Of a stretch of DNA of 64,000 nt, positions 58,814-64,000 are shown one piece after another. The position numbers and the translations under genes are program-made. A model generated the notes under the pieces. It saw only the letters and a program-made list of their open reading frames with translations, had not been told where the DNA came from and searched no databases. Within the stretch, counting starts at the first letter, position 1; every line of letters starts with the position of its first letter. The stretch is taken from contig CAVZRQ010000002.1 in assembly GCA_963777735.1 (NCBI GenBank), positions 160,584-224,583 on the forward strand. The letters run 5' to 3'. This DNA comes from ZC4RG30 sp963777735. Lineage in GTDB: Bacteria; Pseudomonadota; Gammaproteobacteria; Steroidobacterales; Steroidobacteraceae.

Positions 58814-59272
58814 GTGGATGTCTCATCGCACATGCTTCAAGCACTCCAAGAGGGTCGTCGCGCGCTTCCGGCTTGCCTACCGAATCCGCCAGTGGGTTGC
58901 GTGCTGGTGCGCGGTGGAGAGATTGTGGCCCGAGGCTTTACTCAGCCACCAGGAAGTGCGCACGCCGAGGCGATGGCGCTTGGTGCGCTTGAAGGCGACC
59001 TGTCAGATGTGACGGCGTACGTCACTCTTGAGCCCTGTAGCTTTCATGGCCGGACTCCGTCCTGCGCCAAGGCTCTTATTGAGCGAGGCGTCAGCCGGGT
59101 GCATGTTGCGGCCATCGATCCAGACCCGCGCAATAGCGGGAAAGGTATCCAGATGCTTCGGGCGGCGGGAGTCGAAGTCAGTGTTGGCTCGCTGGAGAGT
59201 GAGGCCATGGGCGACATGGGTCCATACTTGCTGCTAGCTAACATCTCGTTGCAGGCGGACCGTGAACGATAA
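58814..59272 (+). CDS. Cassette 3: RibD-type cytidine/deoxycytidylate-like deaminase
   Basis: A 152-residue zinc deaminase. GTG lies 11 bases after GTTAGCT. Zinc-site motifs HAEAMALG and PCSFHGRTPSC are intact, and PPVGCVLVRGGEIVARGFT and GVSRVHVAAIDPDPRNSGKG match the deaminase half of RibD (2,5-diamino-6-ribosylamino-pyrimidinone phosphate deamination). The reductase half is absent. The frame runs through R'' and stops 31 bases inside attC 3, so the last residues (ISLQADRER) are encoded by the attC. Confidence 0.85.
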   Translation: MDVSSHMLQALQEGRRALPACLPNPPVGCVLVRGGEIVARGFTQPPGSAHAEAMALGALEGDLSDVTAYVTLEPCSFHGRTPSCAKALIERGVSRVHVAAIDPDPRNSGKGIQMLRAAGVEVSVGSLESEAMGDMGPYLLLANISLQADRER

Positions 59273-59323
59273 AGTGCTCACTTCAACGTGTTGGCGGGCG
59301 GCCGCTGAACTCGGGCGTTAGGC
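59236..59323 (+). repeat. attC site 3
   Basis: 88 bp, AGCTAAC to GTTAGGC. It belongs to the subtype with GCAGGCGGACCGTGAACG and GGCGGGCGGCCGCTGAAC, shared with site 5 and largely with site 9. Confidence 0.93.
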
Positions 59324-59331
59324 GCCACGAC

Positions 59332-59673
59332 ATGTTGCGGGCTCTGTTTGTTTGCTCCCAGAATCGCCTTCGAAGCCCTACGGCCGAACAGGTGTTTGCG
59401 AATGTGCCTGGGCTGGAGGTCGACTCTGCCGGCCTTAACAACGACGCTGAGACCCCCCTGGGCCCAGAGCAGGTCCTGTGGGCAGATGTGATCTTCGTCA
59501 TGGAGAAGGCACATCGAAACAAGCTGTCTAAGCGATTCAAGCAGCAGCTCGATGGGAAGAGGGTTATTTGCCTAAACATCCCGGACGATTATGAGTTCCT
59601 GTCTCCGGCTCTGGTTAAACTCCTCCAAGTGGTTGTTCCGAAGCATCTTCCAAGTGTTTTCAAGACAACCTAG
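59332..59673 (+). CDS. Cassette 4: low-molecular-weight protein tyrosine phosphatase-like
   Basis: A 113-residue protein. The phosphate-binding loop VCSQNRLRSPTAEQVF has the CX5R signature (Cys8, Arg14). DVIFVMEKAHRNKL and NIPDDYEFLSPALVKLL match a short LMW-phosphatase-like family, in which the latter is usually YEFMDPELV; here the acidic residue is a serine. ATG is nine bases after GTTAGGC, with no ribosome site of its own. Activity toward phosphotyrosine is unproven. Confidence 0.82.
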   Translation: MLRALFVCSQNRLRSPTAEQVFANVPGLEVDSAGLNNDAETPLGPEQVLWADVIFVMEKAHRNKLSKRFKQQLDGKRVICLNIPDDYEFLSPALVKLLQVVVPKHLPSVFKTT

Positions 59674-59720
59674 TGCCTGATAGGAAGAACAGGGTGCGTG
59701 TCAATGAAACTCAGCCCTGC

Positions 59721-59808
59721 GCCTAACATCTCGTTGCAGCGGGACCGTGATGGATAAATTGCACACTTCAAAGCCTCATCGTCCGCCCGCTGAACTCGGG
59801 CGTTAGGC
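59721..59808 (+). repeat. attC site 4
   Basis: 88 bp, GCCTAAC to GTTAGGC, with ATCTCGTTGCAGCGGGACCG on the left arm and CGCCCGCTGAACTCGGGC on the right. Confidence 0.93.
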
Positions 59809-59828
59809 CACTCTGTCAGGGAGGAGGT

Positions 59829-60182
59829 ATGCGGACATCCCCTGTCTTGCTTCTGGCACTGGTTGCTCTTCTAGCCGATGCCTCTGAGCAGGCGAATATT
59901 CCGGAGCCGTTCCGAGGCCGATGGGGATCGGTACTAGAGAAGTGTCGTATACCAGACGAAGGGCGACTAGTCATTGAGGCGGCGGAGGTGTCCTTCTACG
60001 AGAGTCGTGGCAAAGTGCTGGCCGTACGACGGCTTGGGCCTCGCGACATAGAGATCGATCTCGATATGAGTGGAGAAGGTAGCGTTTGGAAAGATACACG
60101 CCGATTTGTGCTTTCGGAGGACGGTCAGCGCCTAACGAATATCATGGGCACTCGTGAGCATTCGCGCGTTCGATGTGAGTAG
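59829..60182 (+). CDS. Cassette 5: exported protein of unknown function
   Basis: A 117-residue protein with its own strong ribosome site (GGGAGGAGGT) and a signal peptide MRTSPVLLLALVALLADA. The mature part IPEPFRGRWGSVLEKC to REHSRVRC has two cysteines that could pair. No family recognised; the start PEPFRGRW resembles small periplasmic beta-barrel proteins. Confidence 0.75.
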   Translation: MRTSPVLLLALVALLADASEQANIPEPFRGRWGSVLEKCRIPDEGRLVIEAAEVSFYESRGKVLAVRRLGPRDIEIDLDMSGEGSVWKDTRRFVLSEDGQRLTNIMGTREHSRVRCE

Positions 60183-60207
60183 CGGTATCAAAGCATGCGT
60201 TGCCGTG

Positions 60208-60295
60208 GCCTAACATCTCGTTGCAGGCGGACCGTGAACGATAAAGTGCTCACTTCAATACGTCGGCGGGCGGCCGCTGAACTCGGGCGTTATAT
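60208..60295 (+). repeat. attC site 5
   Basis: 88 bp, GCCTAAC to GTTATAT. Same subtype as site 3 (GCAGGCGGACCGTGAACG...GGCCGCTGAAC). Confidence 0.93.
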
Positions 60296-60807
60296 CTCCG
60301 TGCTGGTAAGAGGAAGCTTGAGGCTGGCTCATCTCCCGTAGAGATGTCTGCGTGCAGGAGATCGCCGCTGTTTCCGCGGCGCGTCAAGGAAGTAGAAGTT
60401 CGCCACAGCCCAGTCGTGCCAGCTTCAGCCGCCGCGGACAGCTCGCGTTCCTTTGGTCGAAAACCGGTTATCGATAAAGTGCCCGCGTTGAGCACGGCCG
60501 GTCGCCAGGTTCTGTCCGCGAACCTCATCTGCGGCGGCGCACGGTGGCATCCGTCAACCTCTCGCCGTTCATGCCAAGAAGGGGTTATCACGGTTGCGCC
60601 GCTACGGCAGCAGCCGCATGATCGGTCCATGCAAGTTGCATTTCTTCCCGCTGTTCTGGCAAATCGTGCCTGGGCTCAGGCGAATCCGCGACAGGAGTCG
60701 GGAGGAGTTGATCCGTCCACGTGCGGACATATAACTGGTCGTTGCAGCGGGACCGTGACGCCACGTGCTCAACTCATGCCGCGGCGCCCGCCCGCTGAAC
60801 TTCGGCG
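60290..60807 (+). other. Cassette 6: no convincing gene; diverged copy of cassette 7
   Basis: A 518-bp cassette. It is clearly homologous to the next cassette along its whole length, for example CAGCTCG...TCCTTTGGTCGAAAAC and CGCTACGGCAGCAGCCGCATGATCGGT. A plus-strand frame from 60344 runs without a stop through attC 6 into the next cassette, which is not how a cassette gene should end. About 45 codons of that frame (EVEVRH to DKVPALS) agree with cassette 7 before an indel breaks the agreement. It could be a decayed gene, an RNA gene or a regulatory cassette. Confidence 0.6.
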
Positions 60808-60813
60808 TTATAT
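60729..60813 (+). repeat. attC site 6
   Basis: 85 bp, ATATAAC to GTTATAT, three bases shorter than most sites. Left arm TGGTCGTTGCAGCGGGACCG and right arm CGCCCGCTGAACTTCGGC are the same as in site 7. Confidence 0.93.
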
Positions 60814-61322
60814 CTCCGTGCTGGTAAGAAGAAGCGTGAGGCTGGCTCATCTCCAGTAGAGATGTCTGCGCAGGAGATCGCCGTTGTTTCCGCGGCGCCG
60901 CGAGGTAGTAGAAGTTCGCCACCACCCAGTCGTGCGCGATTCTGCCGCCGCGGACAGCTCGAGGTCCTTTGGTCGAAAACGGGTTGTCGATAAAGTGCAG
61001 GCACTGAGCTCGGCGGTCGCCAGGTTCTGTCCGCGTAACTCATCTGCGGCGGCGCACGGTGGCATCCGTCAGCCTCCTGCCGTTCATGCCAGGAAGGGGT
61101 TATCACCGTTGCGCCGCTACGGCAGCAGCCGCATGATCGGTCTATGCACCTTGCACTTCTTCCCGTTGTTCCGGCAACTCTCGCGCTGAGTCTGGCGCAT
61201 CCGCGACAGGAGTCTGGCGGAGTTGATCCGTCCGCGTGCGTAGATATAACTGGTCGTTGCAGCGGGACCGTGATGCCACGTGCTCACCTCTTGCCCCTGC
61301 GTCCGCCCGCTGAACTTCGGCG
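60808..61322 (+). other. Cassette 7: no convincing gene; diverged copy of cassette 6
   Basis: A 515-bp cassette homologous to cassette 6, with scattered substitutions and several small indels, such as two bases fewer after ATGTCTGCG and a changed block at GGCGCCGCGAGG. A plus-strand frame 60884-61189 keeps FPRR..EVVEVRHHPVV and SFGRK but ends where cassette 6 continues. Reverse-strand frames are open but are not conserved in phase between the copies. Nothing can be named in it. Confidence 0.6.
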
Positions 61323-61328
61323 TTATAC
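61244..61328 (+). repeat. attC site 7
   Basis: 85 bp, ATATAAC to GTTATAC; near-identical arms to site 6, as expected for duplicated cassettes. Confidence 0.93.
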
Positions 61329-61340
61329 GCCGCCTTGGCA

Positions 61341-61769
61341 ATGGAGTCGTCGATGCTAACCAAACAGCAAAGTTTAGCCGCAGCAGACGCTCTCATCTTG
61401 CGAGTCAGGGCGGAAAAGCTCCGGCGACTTGAGCGCCGCACGGCTCGCTGGTCTGTGATCTATCCAGCGATGAGGGTCGTTCCACTCCAGGAGAGAGAAG
61501 GCCTCATGGATGCCGCCAGGAACGCCGTGTTGCGAAGTTGGCTCGTGTGGACGGTGGCCGCTTTGGGAGTGTCAGCCTCTGTTTGGGCCTATCTCGGCAG
61601 GGTGATATTTGAATCGTTCCCAGTCGATTGGCCCGTCTATCCAGTAGGCCCGATTGCGGTTGTGGCCGTTGCCGTTGTTCGCACTCTTTACATTCGCGCC
61701 TTCCTGAAGTCGGAAGTTTTGACTCGCCATCCATTGAGCCGCACTGATGCCTCCAGCCCGAGCGCATAA
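61341..61769 (+). CDS. Cassette 8: two-helix membrane protein of unknown function
   Basis: A 142-residue protein (ATG 61341; 61353 also possible). A charged helical N-terminal region (ALILRVRAEKLRRLERRTAR) precedes two membrane helices at about 59-80 (VLRSWLVWTVAALGVSASVW) and 94-113 (YPVGPIAVVAVAVVRTLYI). The TAA stop is supplied by the R'' GCATAAC of attC 8. No family recognised. Confidence 0.7.
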   Translation: MESSMLTKQQSLAAADALILRVRAEKLRRLERRTARWSVIYPAMRVVPLQEREGLMDAARNAVLRSWLVWTVAALGVSASVWAYLGRVIFESFPVDWPVYPVGPIAVVAVAVVRTLYIRAFLKSEVLTRHPLSRTDASSPSA

Positions 61770-61851
61770 CTCGTCGTTGCAGCGGGACCGGGAACGATAA
61801 AGTGCTCGCTTCGTGGCCTCATCATCCGCCCGCTGAACTTGTGCGTTAGAC
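61764..61851 (+). repeat. attC site 8
   Basis: 88 bp, GCATAAC to GTTAGAC. Its R'' should be GTATAAC to mirror the cassette start (GTTATAC), so this is the only complete cassette with a mismatch in the 7-mer. Confidence 0.9.
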
Positions 61852-62313
61852 ATGAATGATACGTACCGCCTGTCCAAAGGTCTGGCACTGCGTCAGTTCT
61901 GGCTTTCCTTAGGACTGATCCTCTTGGTCGTGGCAGGCATCACTCTCAAGTCACTTTGGGAGGGTGAGGGAACGTCCATAGTCTTTGCGGCGATCACCAT
62001 AACTGTAATCGCAGTTTTCTATTGTCGCCGCACTTACAAACAGTCACAGGCCGTTGCGGACATTCACTCACTGAGCCTTGTTAAGGACGCAATACTGATT
62101 CGCGACGGCGCAATCGAACAGAAGATCCCATACGATGCCATTGAGCTTCTACGACTTCGGCGGTCGCCGTTTGGCACCGTCAGCTTTACGTTGAAGGGCT
62201 CTGGGCTGTCGAGCGCACCATTCTACGGATACGACAACATGGAAGGCTTAGTCTCCGCACTATCAAGTCGCCTGCCTAGCGATAGAGTGTCGGGTGGGCG
62301 TGTTCATGTCTAA
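61852..62313 (+). CDS. Cassette 9: membrane protein with PH-like C-terminal domain
   Basis: A 153-residue protein. ATG is directly after GTTAGAC. Two membrane helices (about 14-33, FWLSLGLILLVVAGITLKSL, and 41-57, TSIVFAAITITVIAVFY) are followed by a beta-rich cytoplasmic part with LVKDAILIRDGAIEQKIPYD and IELLRLRRSPFGTVSF, which resembles bacterial PH-like domains. The stop overlaps the R'' GTCTAAC. Confidence 0.72.
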   Translation: MNDTYRLSKGLALRQFWLSLGLILLVVAGITLKSLWEGEGTSIVFAAITITVIAVFYCRRTYKQSQAVADIHSLSLVKDAILIRDGAIEQKIPYDAIELLRLRRSPFGTVSFTLKGSGLSSAPFYGYDNMEGLVSALSSRLPSDRVSGGRVHV

Positions 62314-62395
62314 CATCTCGTTGCAGGCGGACCGTGATGGATAAAGTGCACACTTCAAGGCGTTGGCGGGCGGCCGCTGAACTCGGGCGTTAGCT
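62308..62395 (+). repeat. attC site 9
   Basis: 88 bp, GTCTAAC to GTTAGCT, with GCAGGCGGACCGTGATGG on the left and GGGCGGCCGCTGAACTCGGG on the right. Confidence 0.93.
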
Positions 62396-62426
62396 GGCAT
62401 ACCAACCAACTGTAGAGGGTTCAGGG

Positions 62427-62810
62427 ATGTCTCAGAGGTCGGTTAGCGCTGTGCTCTTCGCGAAGGACCATCGGGCCGTCGCTGACTTCTATCGGCGTGT
62501 GTTCGACGCCTCGGTTTCGGTTCAGGACGAATACCACACGTTGCTAGACGTGCAGGGGTTCAGTCTGGTGATCCACCAGATCTCTTCCGGGACCGCTCGT
62601 GAGGTCACTATTACCGCGCCACCACAGCGGAGAGAACAGGGGGCACTAAGGTTGGATTTCACGATTTCGAATATCTTTGAGCGCCGAGTTCTGGCTCGTC
62701 AGCTTGGTGGACAGATCGATGATCTCCCGCCTCCCTGGGCGGGTGGGAGTCCGTCCTTCTTCTTGGGGGTCGATCCCGAGGGAAACGTAATTGGCTTCAA
62801 TGCCAGCTAA
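62427..62810 (+). CDS. Cassette 10: VOC/glyoxalase-fold protein
   Basis: A 127-residue protein. It has the VOC beginning SAVLFAKDHRAVADFYRRVF and ending FFLGVDPEGNVIGFNAS, typical of glyoxalase/bleomycin-resistance/dioxygenase folds. Expected metal positions are only partly kept (His in LVIHQ), so it may bind a ligand rather than catalyse. An AGGGTTCAGGG ribosome site precedes the ATG. The TAA belongs to R'' AGCTAAC. Confidence 0.82.
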   Translation: MSQRSVSAVLFAKDHRAVADFYRRVFDASVSVQDEYHTLLDVQGFSLVIHQISSGTAREVTITAPPQRREQGALRLDFTISNIFERRVLARQLGGQIDDLPPPWAGGSPSFFLGVDPEGNVIGFNAS

Positions 62811-62892
62811 CATCTCGTTGCAGCGGGACCGTGATGGATAAAGTGCACACTTCAAGGCATCAGCGGGCGGCCGCTGAACTCGGGCGTTAGGC
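62805..62892 (+). repeat. attC site 10
   Basis: 88 bp, AGCTAAC to GTTAGGC. A hybrid of both subtypes: left arm GCAGCGGGACCG, right arm GCGGGCGGCCGCTGAAC. Confidence 0.93.
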
Positions 62893-62899
62893 GGCACGG

Positions 62900-63469
62900 A
62901 TGCGTCGTGCAGTGTTCGTCGCCCTTTTCGCTCTGATGGCTTGCTCGCCGAAGGGCGAGTTTCGCGTCTGCGAGTCCACATGGCACGGGGAATCATGCCG
63001 CCATTTCGAATCAGCGGAGGAGGCTTCAGAGGCAACGGGTCGTGAGGCAGAAGCGGAGCGCGCCAAGTCCATCAAGACTGCGAAGAGTCTGCCGTTCGAC
63101 TATGCAGCATGTTCCGGGCAGGTACTCGCCATGGAACTTAGAGAAGGGCAGCACTCTCCGGACGATGCGGTCTATGTCTCTGTCTTTGAGGCAGATCCTG
63201 GTCGGGCATCCCTTGAGATGCTTAGTGCCCTACGACCCAATACGCATCCACGCTCCTCGACGCCCACGCAGGGTGATGGTCTTTCACCAGCTCCGGGTTG
63301 GCGGTATAACCTTTTCGAGATGCGCGCGCGTAGCTTGCATCGCGGCTACGAGGCGTATGTCAGCTATTACTGTGGCGCTCTGTGCGCTGGAAGCTACCGC
63401 TACCGACTGGAGAAGGACGGCAACTCGTGCAAAGTAGTCTCAAGAGAGCAGTTCGGACCTGTCTCCTAG
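62900..63469 (+). CDS. Cassette 11: putative lipoprotein of unknown function
   Basis: A 189-residue protein. The signal ends in a lipobox-like ALMACS (Cys15). The mature part is Cys-rich (CESTWHGESC, AACSGQV, YYCGALCAGSYRYRLEKDG, SCKV), suggesting disulfides in the periplasm. ATG is seven bases after GTTAGGC. No family recognised. Confidence 0.72.
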   Translation: MRRAVFVALFALMACSPKGEFRVCESTWHGESCRHFESAEEASEATGREAEAERAKSIKTAKSLPFDYAACSGQVLAMELREGQHSPDDAVYVSVFEADPGRASLEMLSALRPNTHPRSSTPTQGDGLSPAPGWRYNLFEMRARSLHRGYEAYVSYYCGALCAGSYRYRLEKDGNSCKVVSREQFGPVS

Positions 63470-63473
63470 TGCC

Positions 63474-63600
63474 GCCTAACATCTCGTTGCAGCGGGACCG
63501 GGTTCGATAAAGTGCACGCGCGTCACACTCATGCCAGCATTGAGAGCTGCGGTTGTGCGCTTGGGCCTCGGCACCCGCCCGCTGAACTCGGGCGTTAGCG
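63474..63600 (+). repeat. attC site 11, long form
   Basis: 127 bp, GCCTAAC to GTTAGCG. Arms match the array (ATCTCGTTGCAGCGGGACCG and CGCCCGCTGAACTCGGGC), but the middle holds about 40 extra bases around CATGCCAGCATTGAGAGCTG, giving a longer terminal structure. Confidence 0.9.
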
Positions 63601-63603
63601 TGC

Positions 63604-63984
63604 ATGTTGCGCGTGGTGCAAATGTTGACTGTGGTCGTTCTCTGGTCCGCCTCGACAGCCGCGGAGCCAGTGAGAATGCTGCTATTTCGAGATCCACTGA
63701 TCTCTCTCGAGTCCTCAGCAAAGGCGTTTCGAGTCTGCATCAGCGATGCAGGTGGCTGTCAACGCATGGAGATGGTTCTTGTATTTGGGACTGCTTCTGA
63801 TCAACAGAGCTGGCAGCTCCTGCAGGTTCTGATGCGGAAGGGTGCGCCCAAGGAAGTTGCAACCGATGGTACCTATGCCAAGGTCTACTGGGCAGGGCAA
63901 CATGTGTGCACTCCGGAACACTACGTTCGTGACGGAGGATCTTGGGTTCAGGTTCTTTCCGGTCTTCCTTGCCTCGATGGCTAA
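63604..63984 (+). CDS. Cassette 12: exported protein; cassette incomplete in window
   Basis: A 126-residue protein with a signal peptide (MLRVVQMLTVVVLWSASTAA). Two Cys pairs (RVCISDAGGC and HVCTPEHY...GLPC) may form disulfides. ATG follows GTTAGCG by three bases. The attC closing this cassette should begin with CGCTAAC and lies past 64000, so the cassette and probably the array continue. Confidence 0.7.
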   Translation: MLRVVQMLTVVVLWSASTAAEPVRMLLFRDPLISLESSAKAFRVCISDAGGCQRMEMVLVFGTASDQQSWQLLQVLMRKGAPKEVATDGTYAKVYWAGQHVCTPEHYVRDGGSWVQVLSGLPCLDG

Positions 63985-64000
63985 TGACACAGGACATACG

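Noticed and set aside
60250..60630. Minus-strand frames ending NARVQRPPAD and similar at several attC sites
   Set aside because: They recur wherever attC is read backwards and are the well-known type of spurious ORF made by attC arms, not genes.
60344..60859. 171-codon plus-strand frame as the gene of cassette 6
   Set aside because: It runs through the attC into the next cassette and its second half is out of phase with cassette 7, so it is not supported as a gene.
58355..63600. Evenly spaced similar repeats as a CRISPR array
   Set aside because: Repeats are about 88 bp, differ in the middle, are spaced by 300-700 bp of mostly coding DNA and have integron core sites at both ends; no cas genes are present.

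Overview
The window is GC-rich, densely coded bacterial chromosome. The cores smg-dprA / lysM / def-fmt-rsmB-DUF4390-ntrY-ntrX, argS next to a SPOR gene, and priA point to a gammaproteobacterium, probably near Xanthomonadales/Steroidobacterales. That placement rests on gene order and protein character only. No rRNA or tRNA gene was recognised.

Layout. (1) 1-3564: tail of a TonB-dependent receptor, a periplasmic sulfate-binding protein, an exported dienelactone-hydrolase-type enzyme and a lipoprotein M19 dipeptidase. (2) 9696-3587, minus strand: a sulfate ABC importer (cysA-cysT-cysW) running into a sensor kinase and an OmpR-type regulator; CysA appears to carry an extra UspA-like C-terminal domain. 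(3) 9812-22645: topA, smg, dprA, a LysM lipoprotein, def-fmt-rsmB, a DUF4390 protein and the NtrY/NtrX pair, whose NtrX has degenerate ATPase motifs. (4) 22728-29507: two convergent M48 peptidases, an NhaR-type regulator, a phospholipase-D enzyme, pirin and a small exported protein. (5) 36467-29504, minus strand: one tightly packed run of CFA-type methyltransferase, DUF2878, DUF1295, lipocalin, FAD amine oxidase, DUF1365, response regulator and histidine kinase. (6) 36578-49401: Amt, a STAS-less SulP transporter, HDOD, PAS-GGDEF-EAL, a copper module (Cys/His-rich protein, TolC-type lipoprotein, Tat multicopper oxidase), an ECF sigma module, a SPOR protein and argS. (7) 49479-56340: priA, a medium-chain dehydrogenase, an HNH protein, a stand-alone 5'-3' exonuclease and acs.

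(8) 56357-64000 is the most distinctive part: a chromosomal-type integron. A minus-strand integrase gene (intI) diverges from an array of eleven complete gene cassettes and a twelfth cut by the window end. Eleven attC sites are visible, most of them 85-88 bp and similar to one another. Their outer 7-mers match in the way cassette circularisation predicts, which fixes every cassette boundary. Cargo includes a RibD-type deaminase, a low-molecular-weight phosphatase-like protein, a VOC-fold protein, exported or membrane proteins of unknown role, and two tandem, diverged cassettes with no convincing gene. A solitary antitoxin gene overlapping the last 20 codons of a deleted toxin lies just beyond the integrase.

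Quality warning. Fourteen single-base frame disruptions fall in eleven genes between about 6.6 and 55.1 kb, including topA and priA, which are normally intact. Twelve are extra bases. Each break sits between two well-conserved halves of one protein, so base-level sequence error is more likely than decay. None was seen in the integron.
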